From: Thermomonas carbonis
Lineage (GTDB): Bacteria; Pseudomonadota; Gammaproteobacteria; Xanthomonadales; Xanthomonadaceae
NCBI RefSeq assembly: GCF_014396975.1
Contig: NZ_CP060719.1
Span: 1,770,001 to 1,834,000 of the forward strand
Reading direction: 5' to 3'
Length of the DNA: 64,000 bases
A program made the translations under genes and the position numbers. This document shows positions 1 through 12,000 of the stretch, piece after piece; within the stretch, counting starts at the first letter, position 1; each line of letters starts with the position of its first letter. The notes beneath the pieces are model-generated. The model was not told the DNA's origin. It was given only the letters and a program-made list of their open reading frames with translations, and did no database searches.

Positions 1-305
1 CTTCGTAAGGTCCTCTAGGTGGAAGTTCAGGCGGGGTGATGCGCGCCTGTTGGCCAGATCGATTGCAGCCGGGGCGATATCGAAACCATCGAGCTGAACG
101 TTGTCTGGAAACAGGTCATGAAGCTTGGCTAGTATCCCCCCGCGCCGCACCCGATCTCCGCAATCGACAACGGGGAGGGGAGATTGGATTGGTTCCATAG
201 CTCATGAATGCATCTGGCTTTCCACGCGCTATCTTCTTCGCCCCAGGTCGGATTCGATGCAAGGTATTCGCCATCTGTGTAACGGTCATTTGCGGTTTTT
301 TGCAT
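1..305 (-). CDS. Class I SAM-dependent methyltransferase, partial, apparent frameshift
   Basis: Runs off the left edge. From the ATG at 305 the minus strand reads MQKTANDRYTDGEYLASNPT, then EIGCGAG, a class I methyltransferase motif I that binds S-adenosylmethionine. The frame then hits a stop, but one frame over it continues as GILAKLHDLFPDNVQLDGFD and IAPAAIDLANRR, the expected next strand and motif II. The break sits in a six-C run at 136-141 (G on the coding strand); one more base restores a continuous protein. Last gene of the minus-strand glycan cluster, about 80 bp after the membrane transferase, so it may methylate a surface sugar (inference). The acceptor cannot be read. Confidence 0.7.
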
Positions 306-386
306 TTCTTCGCCTGCAATTGATGTCCACCCTCGGTGAGGATACGTGTCTGGTTCGCTTCGCCTGCTGTTAGGCCAGTCGTAAGC

Positions 387-2102
387 TTAGGGGCTTTTGC
401 TCGCGGGGGGGGCTGCTTGCGAGGAATCCGGAATTCTCCAAGAAGAACCACGTTGATCTATTGTCACCAAAACCGCCTCACCCGCGATCTTTCGCATGAG
501 CGCGCGATCAGCTTCAGTTCCCTCGCTCAACATGTTGATGGTGCGTTCTTGGTTTCGTGGATAGTTCCTGACCAGATCGACGCTGTAGAGGGCGGGTCGG
601 TCCGTAGAGAAAAAGACGACGGATCGGCCATCCTCCGGCGTAGGTGGTTGCTGCGCTATTGAAGTGTTGATCGTTTGGCGGGTCGAGTACATGAATGCTG
701 GCATTGCCAGAAGGCCGGCACATATCGCGGTTGCAAGAAAGCTTCGTTGAGGCGATGTGCTTATCCCACGCACGGCAAAGACCCCGGCGGCAACGGCGAC
801 CAAGCCCCAAGCTGAGTGGACGTAGCGATAGCCCCAGCCATGCCCTTGGTCGTAAGGAAAGAAAAAGTAGAATCCGAAAGTGATGAGGAATCCCGCCAGC
901 AGCAGACGCTGGATAGTCGTTTGTCGTCTCGCGATCAGCGCAAGGATGAGGGTTCCTGGGGCGGCCCAGATGAGGGCTTTCCACGCGGCATACGAACGGA
1001 TAACGAGAAGTTCCAGGTTAGGAACGAAAAATATTCCCTGTAGCTTTTCCACCCATGAGGCGAAAAAGCCTGCATGCGTGGCGGTCACGCCAGAGAGGCG
1101 CAAGCCCATTGTGCTTGTCAACAGCGGCCAGCCGAGGCAAAGCAGCAATGTCAGTGGTAGGTATCCGGCTGCGAGAGGAACCAAGCGGCGGCGGCGCTCG
1201 GGATCGGCCAGCATCCAGATGAATACCGGGACTGCGAACAATGCATGAGGCACTGGGTTGTGCAATACGAGCGCGATGCTGCCGACTACGCCTGCAAGCA
1301 TTGCCTGGCGCCATCCCGGCCGAAGCAGCAGCCAGAGGAACAGCAAGTTGAGGGTAAGCAGTGCCGACATCGCGTAGTAGGACATCGCGTTGATGCTGTA
1401 CTGCGGGCAGGCCATTGCGACCAAGAACGCCCAACCAAATGCCTTGTCGGATCCACTTGCCTGCTTGGCCAGATCACCGATCAACCACAGGCCGATCGCA
1501 CCCATCAAGGGGTTGAGCAACCATTCTCCACCGAACAGGGCAAATGGCGTCATCAAAAGGGCCAAACCGGGCCAATAGGCGGAGGCTGCCTGTCCCGTGT
1601 CATGGTTAACAAGGATGAAAACTCCTTGGAAGCCAGGGACCACCATTCGATCCATCAGTTCAGGAGGGTAGGTCGCCGTGAGGGCCCCGCTTGCAAAAAT
1701 ACGCGCTTGGAGCAATGGGGCGTATTCGTCCATTGCCAGCGGAAAACCTTGATACACGACGCGCGAAGCAATCGCCAATATGGAGAATGCGGCAATGCAA
1801 GCGGTTATCGGACGATTGGTGATCGAGTCGGCCAGTTGTTCGATGAATCGGTGCAGTGGGCGTAATGCGAATGCCAGCAGCAGCGCCCCAAGCATCGCAA
1901 GTGAATTCGTGAAGTCGTTGTAGAACAGCAGTCGGTAATAAATCTGGTAGTCGAACTCCCCGAGACCCGGCACGCGCCCGGAATACATGGCGAGTGGTGC
2001 TGCGATCGATAGCAGCAGCGTTAACGCCAGCAGACCCGTCGGCCATTCCGGCCGCTCTCGGCAATTCGGTCCTGTTGCAACCTCGGTTGCTTGCTGGCTC
2101 AC
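387..2102 (-). CDS. Multi-pass membrane glycosyltransferase-like protein (GT-C/GT39 style)
   Basis: 571 residues with about 11-12 hydrophobic segments, starting near residues 23-42 and 66-82, and a hydrophilic C-terminal tail. An acidic pair D125-E126 follows a membrane segment in an external-loop position, as in GT-C transferases that use polyprenyl-phosphate sugars (ArnT and protein-mannosyltransferase types). The start is GTG, one base after the stop of the upstream oxidoreductase gene, with GAGGAG about 8 nt before it, so translation is probably coupled. With GtrA, the oxidoreductase and the methyltransferase it suggests transfer of a lipid-linked sugar to a cell-surface glycan. Substrate unknown. 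It could also be an uncharacterised hypothetical membrane protein of the same fold. Confidence 0.6.
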   Translation of the reverse strand: MSQQATEVATGPNCRERPEWPTGLLALTLLLSIAAPLAMYSGRVPGLGEFDYQIYYRLLFYNDFTNSLAMLGALLLAFALRPLHRFIEQLADSITNRPITACIAAFSILAIASRVVYQGFPLAMDEYAPLLQARIFASGALTATYPPELMDRMVVPGFQGVFILVNHDTGQAASAYWPGLALLMTPFALFGGEWLLNPLMGAIGLWLIGDLAKQASGSDKAFGWAFLVAMACPQYSINAMSYYAMSALLTLNLLFLWLLLRPGWRQAMLAGVVGSIALVLHNPVPHALFAVPVFIWMLADPERRRRLVPLAAGYLPLTLLLCLGWPLLTSTMGLRLSGVTATHAGFFASWVEKLQGIFFVPNLELLVIRSYAAWKALIWAAPGTLILALIARRQTTIQRLLLAGFLITFGFYFFFPYDQGHGWGYRYVHSAWGLVAVAAGVFAVRGISTSPQRSFLATAICAGLLAMPAFMYSTRQTINTSIAQQPPTPEDGRSVVFFSTDRPALYSVDLVRNYPRNQERTINMLSEGTEADRALMRKIAGEAVLVTIDQRGSSWRIPDSSQAAPPASKSP

Positions 2103-2103
2103 C

Positions 2104-3645
2104 TCACTTCTCCTCGTGGTACTCGTCGTCCACGTTGATCCCCCAGATCGCCGCCTTGTCCACCTGGCCGCTGGTGATCTGCCGCGCGGCTTCCTTGGCG
2201 GTCAGCATCGAATGATCCTGGTTGTTGTAACGGTGCATGCCGTTGCGACCGATCAGGAACAGGTTGGGCACCGCGTCCAGCGCAGACTGCAATTCCTCGA
2301 AGCGCTTGTAGGCTTCGCCGAAATAGCCCGGGTAGGCCTTTGGCACGCGCAGCACCACGGCATCGCGCGGCGCATCTGCCTGCACCAGCCCGATCTGCAC
2401 CATCTCCCGGTGGCCGAGCGCCTTGAGCGCTTCATCGTCCATGGTCCACAACGGGTCGCCTTCCTTGCAGAAGAACTCCAGGCCCAGCCACAGGGTGCCG
2501 GGATCCGCAACCATGTGCGGGCTCCAGTTGTTGAAGACCTGTACACGGCCCACGTTGACACCGGGCTCCTGGATGTAGATCCAGTTGTCGTCCAGTTGGC
2601 GCGGGATGGCGCTGCGCGGGTACAGCAGGCCGACGGTGATGAAATCGCGGTAGGAGAGGTTGCTGGCGATCGCACGCACCTCGTCGGGCCAGGCCGATGC
2701 GGAGGCTTGCACCAGGTCCTTGATCGGCATGGTGGACAACAGGTGCGTGCATGGCAACGCGTGCTCGTTGCCGTCCGCATCCCGGTAGGCCACGCCCAGC
2801 ACTTGGCCGTTGACGATGTCGATGCGTTCCACGCGGCTGCGCATCAGCAGGGTCCCCCCTTGCTCGACAAAGCGTCGCGCTGCGGTTTCCCACATCTGCC
2901 CGGGTCCGTACTTCGGATACAGGAAACTTTCTATCAGGGACGTCTGTTCCGCCTTGCCGCCCAGGCCGAACACCTGCTTGAGCGCATGCAACAAGGCCTT
3001 GGTGATCGACAGGCTCTTGATCCGTTGCGCGCCCCAGGCGGCGCTGATCTCGTTGCAGGGCACGCCCCAGACTTTCTCGGTGTATTCCTTGAAGAATTGG
3101 CCATAAAGCTTGCGTCCGAAGCGGTTGACCAGAAAGTCTTCCAGCGAAGCTTCAGGACGTCGCGGATTGACCCGCGCCCACACGTAGCTCAGGCCGAAGG
3201 TGAAGGTCTTCCAGGGCCCCAGCTTGAGGAGGGTGTCGGGGTTGAGCTTGAGCGGATAGTCGAAGAACTGCTTGTTGAAGTAGATCCGCGACAACCTGCT
3301 GCGCAACAGCATGACGTCGTGGTCGGTCTCGCTTGCGGTCGCTGAAGGCGCGTCTGCCACTGCGCCCTGGTAGCGGAGCTCCCGTGCGGCATCCGGATCC
3401 GCGGAGGCGGCCACGGGCATCATCCCGCGCCACCAGTCCATCACCCAGTCCGACTTGGAGAAGAAACGGTGGCCGCCGATGTCGATCCGGTTGCCGTGGT
3501 GCTCGACCGTGCGCGAAATCCCGCCGACTTGATGATCCGCCTCGATCACGGTGATGTCGTGGACGCCGGAAGCCTGCAGTTCCAGTGCGGCCGTCAGGCC
3601 GGCGGGACCGCCACCAACGATGACGATGCGGGTTGTGGTGTTCAT
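2104..3645 (-). CDS. FAD/NAD(P)-dependent oxidoreductase, UDP-galactopyranose-mutase/protoporphyrinogen-oxidase-like
   Basis: 513 residues starting [20 protein letters not shown]. The dinucleotide motif G11-G12-G13-P-A-G16 is followed by [14 protein letters not shown] and [12 protein letters not shown], the signature of the amine-oxidase/UGM-like flavoprotein group found in polysaccharide clusters. A longer open frame extends to 3984, but it overlaps the upstream gtrA gene; the ATG at 3645 overlaps the gtrA stop by 4 nt (ATGA), which fixes the start. Likely rearranges or oxidises a nucleotide- or lipid-linked sugar in the cytoplasm (inference). Family assignment is firm, substrate is not. Confidence 0.8.
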   Translation of the reverse strand: MNTTTRIVIVGGGPAGLTAALELQASGVHDITVIEADHQVGGISRTVEHHGNRIDIGGHRFFSKSDWVMDWWRGMMPVAASADPDAARELRYQGAVADAPSATASETDHDVMLLRSRLSRIYFNKQFFDYPLKLNPDTLLKLGPWKTFTFGLSYVWARVNPRRPEASLEDFLVNRFGRKLYGQFFKEYTEKVWGVPCNEISAAWGAQRIKSLSITKALLHALKQVFGLGGKAEQTSLIESFLYPKYGPGQMWETAARRFVEQGGTLLMRSRVERIDIVNGQVLGVAYRDADGNEHALPCTHLLSTMPIKDLVQASASAWPDEVRAIASNLSYRDFITVGLLYPRSAIPRQLDDNWIYIQEPGVNVGRVQVFNNWSPHMVADPGTLWLGLEFFCKEGDPLWTMDDEALKALGHREMVQIGLVQADAPRDAVVLRVPKAYPGYFGEAYKRFEELQSALDAVPNLFLIGRNGMHRYNNQDHSMLTAKEAARQITSGQVDKAAIWGINVDDEYHEEK

Positions 3646-4085
3646 GCGCTGTCCTTGCTGGTCCGTAGTGCGCGCGCGGAGGCTGCGAACAGCAGGGTCT
3701 TGCGCACCAGGTAATTGAAGACGAAGGTCACGATCGCCGCGGCCAGCTTCACCAGTTCGGGCAACAGGTGGAGTTTGACGACGCCAAGCCAGAGCAGGAC
3801 TTGAGTGATGCCCAGCCCGGCAATTCCGATCCCGACGAAGGCCAGGAACTCTACTGCCGGCGCGTCCGCGAAGGCGCGTTGACGGAACACCCAGCGGATA
3901 CTCAGCAGGTAGGCGACCAACGCGCCCACGGCGAATCCGATGGACGCCGACCAGCCCAGGCTGAAATGCAGCAGCCGCAGGCAAGTAGACAGCGTGCCGA
4001 GGTCCGCCAGCAACGCAAGCACAGAGGCGGCGAAATAGCGAAACAGGTCATGCCGCAGCCATGCGGCGATAGGAAATCGTGTCAT
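3642..4085 (-). CDS. GtrA family membrane protein
   Basis: 147 residues with four predicted transmembrane helices (about 15-32, 42-60, 78-98, 108-128) and the GtrA-type N-terminal pattern [16 protein letters not shown]. GtrA proteins are proposed flippases that move undecaprenyl-phosphate-linked glucose or similar sugars across the inner membrane for O-antigen, teichoic acid or arabinogalactan decoration. First gene of the four-gene cluster, overlapping the oxidoreductase by 4 nt. The 195 bp upstream, to the pilin gene, hold no other gene. Role in sugar flipping comes from the family; the sugar is unknown. Confidence 0.8.
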   Translation of the reverse strand: MTRFPIAAWLRHDLFRYFAASVLALLADLGTLSTCLRLLHFSLGWSASIGFAVGALVAYLLSIRWVFRQRAFADAPAVEFLAFVGIGIAGLGITQVLLWLGVVKLHLLPELVKLAAAIVTFVFNYLVRKTLLFAASARALRTSKDSA

Positions 4086-4280
4086 TGCGCCCCGGATCCG
4101 TCAGCCATGGGAAGGGCTGTTGCTCCCCATCCCTCGCGCCTGTCCCGATGATAAGGGACGCGGTTCACCAAGTGTTGTCGGTGGCAAAACACGTGGCGTC
4201 GATCACATGGCCGCGTCGCCACTCCGTTGCTGATGTTCCTTAGGAGCGATCGAGTGACGCGCCTTTGCGCATCGCTTGGC

Positions 4281-4637
4281 TCAGACCGACGGCGTCATCG
4301 TGCAGTTGCTGTTGTCGGCCCTGCAGCTCGTGCTCGCCGTTCCTGGTGCCTTGGGCGCAAAAGTGATGACAGTGCCGCTGGCGACGGCGGCGGCATCAAT
4401 GGTGCCGGTCATGGAGCTGCATGCTTGGTTCGACGGTGCCGGGAAGCCTGCGAAGCTATTGGTCACGGCCACGATGGCCTGGTTCATGTAAGCCTTCGCT
4501 TCCGCTTGGCATGCGCCTTCCGCCGATCGAACCCGATAGTTGTTGTAGGCCGGTAGCGCAATGGCGGCGAGGATGGCGATGATGGCCACCACGATCATCA
4601 GTTCGATCAGGGTGAAGCCTTGCGAATTCCTGTGCAT
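4281..4637 (-). CDS. pilA: Type IVa pilin, copy 1
   Basis: 118-residue prepilin. Leader MHRNSQG ends in Gly7, cleaved by PilD before Phe8; the mature N-terminus [20 protein letters not shown] carries the Glu at +5 needed for assembly. Four cysteines (43, 68, 104, 111 approx.) could form the variable loop and the C-terminal D-region disulphide. Forms the structural fibre for twitching, adhesion and DNA uptake. It lies downstream of a second pilin (4889-5239) with the same alpha-helix and a different C-terminal half. It has its own sigma-54 motif (4679-4697) and GGGGA ahead of the ATG. Which copy is the major pilin cannot be told from sequence. Confidence 0.93.
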   Translation of the reverse strand: MHRNSQGFTLIELMIVVAIIAILAAIALPAYNNYRVRSAEGACQAEAKAYMNQAIVAVTNSFAGFPAPSNQACSSMTGTIDAAAVASGTVITFAPKAPGTASTSCRADNSNCTMTPSV

Positions 4638-4678
4638 GTCGATTCCCCGGGGGCGTTTTTCGCTGGTAACAAACCATT

Positions 4679-4697
4679 ACGCAATAAGCGGGCCAAG
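4679..4697 (-). promoter_or_regulatory. Sigma-54 (-24/-12) promoter of pilin copy 1
   Basis: On the minus strand the sequence is TTGGCCCGCTTATTGCGT: GG at 4694-4693 and GC at 4682-4681, exactly 10 nt apart, close to the consensus TGGCACGN4TTGC. The expected start is about 30-35 nt before the pilin ATG at 4637. The nearby PilR-type activator makes a sigma-54 promoter biologically sensible. Confidence 0.7.
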
Positions 4698-4833
4698 CGT
4701 CACGTGATGTGGCGTTGATTGCGTGTTTCCGTGATGCTGATCACTAGCCGATCGGCGTAGGTCGATGATCGGTAGCAACCAGCCTATTAGCGGCGCGGGA
4801 GCGCCGAGCGCGCTGCCATATCCAAGGCAAAAA

Positions 4834-4857
4834 AAAGCCCCTCTTGCGAGGGGCTTT
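4834..4857 (-). terminator. Rho-independent terminator after pilin copy 2
   Basis: A 10-bp stem (AAAGCCCCTC / GAGGGGCTTT) with a TTGC/GCAA loop, followed on the minus strand by a run of eight T (positions 4836-4829). It lies 31 bp past the stop of the pilin gene at 4889, separating the two pilin transcripts. Confidence 0.9.
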
Positions 4858-4888
4858 CGGAACCATCCTTTCGGACGACTACGGTCGA

Positions 4889-5239
4889 TTAGACCGACGG
4901 CGTCATCGAGCAGGTCGCGGTCGCGGCATTGCAGATGGTGGAGCTGACGCCCGGGGTCTTCGGGACGAAGGTCACGTTGGACGAGCTGGTGATGTCCCCG
5001 CTGGTGATGGTCGGGGCCGTAGCGCAAGCACCGGTGGTCACCGCAGTCGGAATCACCATCTGCGACTGGCCAGCAGCCACGGCCGAGTTGGTGTAAGCCT
5101 TGGCTTCAGCCTGGCAAGCGCCTTCGGCCGAACGGATGCGGTAGTTGTTGTAGGCCGGCAGCGCGATGGCGGCCAGGATGGCGATGATCGCGACAACGAT
5201 CATCAGTTCGATCAGGGTAAAGCCTTGCTGCTTCTTCAT
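4889..5239 (-). CDS. pilA: Type IVa pilin, copy 2
   Basis: 116-residue prepilin starting [18 protein letters not shown]. Gly6 is the PilD cleavage point and Glu11 is +5 of the mature chain. The frame is open upstream to 5326, but MKKQQG is the normal short leader and GGGGAT lies just before it. Two central cysteines and a C-terminal pair ([13 protein letters not shown]) fit the pilin D-region. Helix and C-terminal motif (CSMTPSV versus CTMTPSV) match copy 1, so the pair arose by tandem duplication, with divergence concentrated in the exposed half. Expressed separately: its own sigma-54 motif upstream, and a strong terminator after it. Confidence 0.94.
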   Translation of the reverse strand: MKKQQGFTLIELMIVVAIIAILAAIALPAYNNYRIRSAEGACQAEAKAYTNSAVAAGQSQMVIPTAVTTGACATAPTITSGDITSSSNVTFVPKTPGVSSTICNAATATCSMTPSV

Positions 5240-5340
5240 GGTGTATCCCCTAGGGTTGGTTGGTGTGATCCACGTGTCGCGACATCCCGCTGTAACGGTC
5301 CTTCGGCAGCCGGATGGCTTTGGCACGTGCGAGAGTTATA

Positions 5341-5358
5341 ACGCAGGATGCATGCCAA
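5341..5358 (-). promoter_or_regulatory. Sigma-54 (-24/-12) promoter of pilin copy 2
   Basis: Minus strand TTGGCATGCATCCTGCGT has GG (5356-5355) and GC (5344-5343) separated by exactly 10 nt, matching TGGCACGN4TTGC in all key positions. This predicts a leader of roughly 90 nt before the ATG at 5239. pilR, a sigma-54 activator, begins its operon just upstream. Confidence 0.7.
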
Positions 5359-5518
5359 TTCAGGACAGGTTGAAACTGAGCGCAATTCTGAAAGCGCGGT
5401 CACGTTTCTGGCCTGTGCTTGCTTATGAAATGTGACCATTTGCGTCAATAAACTGACGCATATCGTCACATTGTCAGGTCTGATTCAGGTACGCGCGCAT
5501 GTCCGTGAGTAGCGACAG

Positions 5519-6934
5519 TCAATCGATCCCGAGTTTCTTCAGCTTGTACCGCAGCGCGCGGAAGGTGATGCCGAGCTGCGCGGCGGCGCGGGTCTTGTTG
5601 TAGCGGTTGTCGGTCAGGGCCTGCTCGATCGCCTTGCGCTCGATTTCCTCGATGAAGTTCGGCAGGGCGCTGGTGGCGGACTCGCGCGGATCGATCCGGG
5701 ACGGGTCCATCGCGGCGGCGGCGGCTTGCGCGGGTGCGCTGGGGCGCATTTCCGGCAGCCGCAGGTCGGCGGCGCGGATGCCGTCGTCGTCGGCCAAGGC
5801 GAAGGCACGCTCCAGGATGTTCTCCAGTTCGCGCACATTGCCGGGGAAGTTGTAGCGGGCCAGTGCCTCCAGGGCATCCGCATGCAGGACCGGTTTCGCG
5901 CGGTGCTGGGCGTTGGCCAGGCGGGCGAGTATGGCGTCGGTGAGTTGCGCCACGTCCTCGCGTCGGTCGCGCAATGGCGGTACGCGAAGCTCTATGACGT
6001 TGATGCGGTAGTACAGGTCGTGGCGGAAGCGGCCGTCCTCGACCAGTGCCGCCAGGTTCTTGTGGGTCGCCGAGAGGATGCGCACGTCCACCGGCACTTC
6101 TCCATTGGCACCGACGGGACGCACCGATTTTTCCTGGATCGCGCGCAGCAGCTTGACCTGCATCGGCAGCGGCAACTCGGCCACTTCGTCCAGAAAGAGG
6201 GTGCCGCCTTCGGCCGCCTGGAACAGGCCGGGTTTGTCGGCATGGGCGCCGGTGAAGCTGCCTTTCTTGTGGCCGAAGAACTCGCTCTCCATCAATTCCG
6301 CGGGAATTGCGCCGCAGTTCACCGGCACGAATGGTCCGGCGGCGCGCATGCCCTCGTCATGGATGGTCCGCGCCACAAGTTCCTTGCCCACGCCCGACTC
6401 GCCGGCGATGTAGATCGGCGCTTGGCTGCGGGCGACCTTGGCGAGGGTCGTGCGCAGGTCGGCCATGGCCATCGAGCTGCCCAGCAGGCGGGCCATGGCT
6501 GGCCCGGCGGCGTCGGCGAGCCGGGATGCACCGCCAGCGGAGGCCTCCAGGCCCAGTTTCAGCGCGTGCTGGACCAAGCCGCGCAGCACCGACAAATCCA
6601 CCGGCTTGCTGACGAAATCGAACGCGCCGGCCTTGAGCGCGCCGACGGCCGCTTCCTGATTGCCGAAGGCGGTGATCATCGCGACCGGGGTCTGCGGGTA
6701 CAGCTGGGAAATTTCGCGCACCAGATCCAGCCCGGAACCGTCGGTCAGCCGCATGTCGGTCAGGCACAGCGCATAGGTGTTGTGGCGAAGCAGTGCCCGA
6801 GCGTCATGCAGGGACGAGGCGGTATCGCACTTCAACCCCATCCGTCCGAGCGTCAGGACCAGTAATTCGCGGATGTCGCGCTCGTCGTCGACGACCAGGG
6901 CGCAGGCTTGGGTGTTGCGGGCAGGGGCGCTCAT
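5519..6934 (-). CDS. pilR: Type IV pilus sigma-54 response regulator PilR
   Basis: 471 residues. Receiver domain (about 10-125) with acidic pocket D16/D17, phospho-acceptor D60 (CLTDMRL), T88 and K110. AAA+ domain follows with Walker A GESGVGKE, sigma-54-contact loop GSFTGA (PilR-type variant of GAFTGA) and GGTLFLDEV. The C-terminus is a Fis-type HTH ([19 protein letters not shown]). The open frame extends far upstream through pilS and beyond, but that is a high-GC shadow; MSAPARNTQ at 6934 precedes the receiver domain correctly. Activates pilA through sigma-54; two matching promoter motifs lie directly downstream. It follows pilS by 74 nt. Confidence 0.95.
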   Translation of the reverse strand: MSAPARNTQACALVVDDERDIRELLVLTLGRMGLKCDTASSLHDARALLRHNTYALCLTDMRLTDGSGLDLVREISQLYPQTPVAMITAFGNQEAAVGALKAGAFDFVSKPVDLSVLRGLVQHALKLGLEASAGGASRLADAAGPAMARLLGSSMAMADLRTTLAKVARSQAPIYIAGESGVGKELVARTIHDEGMRAAGPFVPVNCGAIPAELMESEFFGHKKGSFTGAHADKPGLFQAAEGGTLFLDEVAELPLPMQVKLLRAIQEKSVRPVGANGEVPVDVRILSATHKNLAALVEDGRFRHDLYYRINVIELRVPPLRDRREDVAQLTDAILARLANAQHRAKPVLHADALEALARYNFPGNVRELENILERAFALADDDGIRAADLRLPEMRPSAPAQAAAAAMDPSRIDPRESATSALPNFIEEIERKAIEQALTDNRYNKTRAAAQLGITFRALRYKLKKLGID

Positions 6935-7008
6935 GTCCGTCCACGATAGCGCGTTGCCGTGTTGCGTCCAAGTGCGACGCAGAGCGGCACTGCGCTGGGT
7001 TCGCCCCG

Positions 7009-8607
7009 TCAGACGGTGGTGATCGCGCGCGCGCCGGCCAGGCGGATGCGAAAGCAGGCACCACCGGCCGGCACCGGCACATAGTCCAGACTGGCCTGAT
7101 TGGCCTGACAGAGCTCGCGGGCGATATAGAGGCCCAGCCCGGTGCCATGCCCCGAGGTCGTGAAGAACGGCCTGAACAGCTGGGCGGCGACCGTTTCCGG
7201 GATGCCGGGTCCACGATCGGTGACGTCCAGCACGGGTGCGCCGGCGCTGTCGAGGTGGGCATGCACGCCGATCCGTGCCGGTTCGCCGGGCAGGCGCCCG
7301 TACACCAGCGCGTTGTGGACCAGCACGGTGACCACCTGTTGCAGCTGGCGGCGGTCCACCATGGCCGCTACGGCAGTCCGTGGCAGATGGCCGTCGAGCC
7401 GATCGTTTTCCAGCGGATGACTCTCCTGGTATTCGGCGACGAAGCTGCGGACGAACTCGCCCAGATCGACGTGTTCGGGGCGGGCAGCCTCGCGGCGGGC
7501 CAGGCCGAGCACGTTCTCGACGATGCCGTTCATGCGATGGGTCTGCTGGTAGATGATCTCCAGCAGGCGACGGTCGGCTTCGGGGATGTCGCGGGATTCC
7601 TCCAGCAACTGGGTGGCGTAGCTGATCGCGGCCAGCGGGTTGCGGATTTCGTGGGCCAGGCTGGCCGAGAAGCGCCCCAGGGTGGCCAGGGTCAGAGACT
7701 CCGCGCGCCGCGACGCCAGCGAGGCATCGTCCAGGAACACCAGGACCTGGTCGCTGCCGGCCAGCAGGCGGGTGAAGCGCGGCAGGACTTCCGGCAGGCC
7801 GGGGCTGAGCTGCAGCGGCACCGGATCGCCATCGCCTTCCTGCTGCCAGCGCTGCAACTGCCGGGCCAGGTCCGGCGCAGCGGTGGCCAGTGTGCGCCGA
7901 CCTTCGCCGGAGCTGCCCAGTTGCAGCATCGCCGCCTCGTTGGCCAGGCGGATCTCGCCGTCGCCCTCGATCAGCAGCACGCCGGTGCGCATGCGCCGGA
8001 TGATCAGCTCGTTGACCTCGGCCATGTTGGCGACCTGGCTGCCGCGCTCCTCGGCCAACGCCTGGCTGGCGCGCATCTGCCGGCCGACCACGCTGGTCAG
8101 GGTGGCGATGGCGAGGTAACTGACCGCGAACATCAGGATCTCGGCCAGCGGCCGGTCGCGGCCATGGCCGGCCAGCAGCGTCCACATGTGCTCGCCGACC
8201 AAGGCCGCGCCGGCCACGGCGGCGATGGCCAGGCTCCAGCGCAATGGCAGCAGCAGGGCGGCGGCACCGACGTTGAACAGCAGCATCATCGCGATGCCGG
8301 CTGCGGCGTCGGGCAGGGCGTGCATGGCCAGCAGCGACGCCGCGATATCCAGTGCGATCCCGAGCAGGACCATCGGCCTGACATGCCCGCGCCTGCGCAG
8401 GAAGAACAGCAGGCACGCGGCCAGCAGGTAGACCGCCGCGACCGCCGACGCCAGCACGGGATGGCGCGGCAGGCCGCCAAGCCAGACCCCGACCGGACTG
8501 AACACGGTCAGGCACAGCAGCGCCCCCTCCAGCACCCGATAGAGGGTGAAGAAGTGCAGTTCGCGACGAATCGCGGCCTGGATCGGGCTGGGGCTGGGCG
8601 AGGACAT
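7009..8607 (-). CDS. pilS: Type IV pilus sensor histidine kinase PilS
   Basis: 532 residues. Six hydrophobic segments fill residues 20-175, typical of PilS, which senses pilin in the membrane. A PAS-like linker (about 195-295) leads to the dimerisation/phospho-acceptor helix with H319 in [18 protein letters not shown], then an ATPase domain with DRGPGIPE and [11 protein letters not shown] (N, G1 and G2 boxes). Phosphorylates PilR. First gene of the pilSR unit; the 157 bp upstream are shared with divergent sucC. Confidence 0.94.
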   Translation of the reverse strand: MSSPSPSPIQAAIRRELHFFTLYRVLEGALLCLTVFSPVGVWLGGLPRHPVLASAVAAVYLLAACLLFFLRRRGHVRPMVLLGIALDIAASLLAMHALPDAAAGIAMMLLFNVGAAALLLPLRWSLAIAAVAGAALVGEHMWTLLAGHGRDRPLAEILMFAVSYLAIATLTSVVGRQMRASQALAEERGSQVANMAEVNELIIRRMRTGVLLIEGDGEIRLANEAAMLQLGSSGEGRRTLATAAPDLARQLQRWQQEGDGDPVPLQLSPGLPEVLPRFTRLLAGSDQVLVFLDDASLASRRAESLTLATLGRFSASLAHEIRNPLAAISYATQLLEESRDIPEADRRLLEIIYQQTHRMNGIVENVLGLARREAARPEHVDLGEFVRSFVAEYQESHPLENDRLDGHLPRTAVAAMVDRRQLQQVVTVLVHNALVYGRLPGEPARIGVHAHLDSAGAPVLDVTDRGPGIPETVAAQLFRPFFTTSGHGTGLGLYIARELCQANQASLDYVPVPAGGACFRIRLAGARAITTV

Positions 8608-8677
8608 CGGCCCGAGTATGCAAGATGGCTGGCCAATGCCGACGATGGTCGGGTCTGCATGCGGCGCTGCAACACGC

Positions 8678-8683
8678 TAAAAT
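8678..8683 (+). promoter_or_regulatory. Candidate -10 element for sucCD
   Basis: TAAAAT stands out in GC-rich sequence about 80 bp before the sucC ATG. CTGCAT, 17 bp upstream, is only a weak -35. Inference from composition and position. Confidence 0.35.
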
Positions 8684-8764
8684 GCCGATCCGCCCGCAAC
8701 CGGCCACCTGCCGGCCACGCGATGCGTCCATGCCGGCATCGGCAATCCTCTTCCCGGGTGACCC

Positions 8765-9931
<1,167 letters not shown>

Positions 9932-9942
9932 GGCCCGAACCC

Positions 9943-10818
<876 letters not shown>

Positions 10819-10843
10819 TTTCGTTCCACATGCTGTGATCGAC

Positions 10844-10863
10844 AAGCCGCCTCCGGGCGGCTT
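10844..10863 (+). terminator. Terminator after sucD
   Basis: AAGCCGCC / GGCGGCTT, an 8-bp stem with a TCCG loop, followed by CGTCGTTT. It lies 26 bp after the sucD stop. The T-run is short and interrupted, so termination may be partial. Confidence 0.7.
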
Positions 10864-10919
10864 CGTCGTTTCCGGGCATCGTGGCGCGGCGTTGACGCGC
10901 GCATCGGCATGGTGCCGCG

Positions 10920-11969
10920 ATGTCGGACAAACGCCAACCGCTGACACCCGAAGCCGCTTCCGCACGCCAAGGCGGACTGGTTTACGTCAGCGATACCGAC
11001 CCCGGGTTGCGGCGTCGCACGGCAGGAAACGTGTTTCGCTACCTCGATGCACGCGGCCGCGCGATCCATGATGACGCGACCTTGCAGCGCATCCGCATGC
11101 TGGCGATTCCGCCGGCCTATCGCGATGTCTGGATTTGTCCGCGCGTGAACGGTCACTTGCAGGCCACCGGCCGCGACGCCCGCGGGCGCAAGCAATACCG
11201 TTATCACCCGCGCTGGGCCGAAGTGCGCGATCGCGAGAAGTTCGGACGCATCGAGGCCTTCGGCGCGGCGTTGCCGCGCTTGCGCCGACACCTGCGTCGC
11301 GACCTTGCGTTACCCGGTTTCCCGGAGCAGAAAGTTGCGGCGATGGTGGTCGCGGTGATGGCGGACACGCTGGTGCGCATCGGCAACGCCGGTTACGCGC
11401 GCGCCAACAAATCGTATGGCCTGACCACGTTGCGCAATCGCCATGTGCAGTTCCTGCGCGGCGGGCGTGCAAGGTTCCGCTTTCGCGGCAAGGGCGGCAT
11501 CGACCACGACGTGGTCCTGGACGATGCGAAGCTGGCCCGGCTGTTGCAGAAGTGCCAGCAGTTGCCGGGCCAACACCTGTTCCAGTACCACGATGACGAA
11601 GGCCAGCTGCATCCTGTCGGCTCCGCGCAGGTCAACGACTACCTTCGTGACGCGATGGGGGCCGACTTCACCGCCAAGGACTTCCGTACCTGGGGCGGCA
11701 CCCTGGCGGCGATCCGCCTGCTCGCCGAAATGCCATGGGACGAGGCCGGCGCCAGCCAGCGGGCAATGGCGGCCATGCGCAAGGCGGTCGAAACCGACGT
11801 GGCCCGCCAGCTCGGCAACACGCCGGCGGTCTGCCGCAAGTCCTACATCGACCCGCGCGTATACGCGGCGTGGGAGGGCGGCTGGCTGGCCCGCGCGTCC
11901 AATGGCGTACGCGGGCCGCGGCAGTGGGAAGCAGTGGCGCTGAAGCTGTTGCGCCGGCGAAGCAAATGA
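10920..11969 (+). CDS. DNA topoisomerase IB (poxvirus type)
   Basis: 349 residues. The N-terminal domain contains [15 protein letters not shown] and the bacterial TopIB pattern [18 protein letters not shown]. Catalytic residues can be placed in [20 protein letters not shown] (Arg), RFRFRGKGG (Lys), [11 protein letters not shown] (Arg) and [14 protein letters not shown], where the Tyr of KSYI forms the 3'-phosphotyrosine link. Relaxes supercoils without ATP. Stands alone between sucD and nadE. Bacterial TopIB is an accessory enzyme with scattered distribution, common in soil proteobacteria. Confidence 0.93.
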   Translation: MSDKRQPLTPEAASARQGGLVYVSDTDPGLRRRTAGNVFRYLDARGRAIHDDATLQRIRMLAIPPAYRDVWICPRVNGHLQATGRDARGRKQYRYHPRWAEVRDREKFGRIEAFGAALPRLRRHLRRDLALPGFPEQKVAAMVVAVMADTLVRIGNAGYARANKSYGLTTLRNRHVQFLRGGRARFRFRGKGGIDHDVVLDDAKLARLLQKCQQLPGQHLFQYHDDEGQLHPVGSAQVNDYLRDAMGADFTAKDFRTWGGTLAAIRLLAEMPWDEAGASQRAMAAMRKAVETDVARQLGNTPAVCRKSYIDPRVYAAWEGGWLARASNGVRGPRQWEAVALKLLRRRSK

Positions 11970-12000
11970 CCCGGGCGACGACGACGGCTAGACTGCACGC

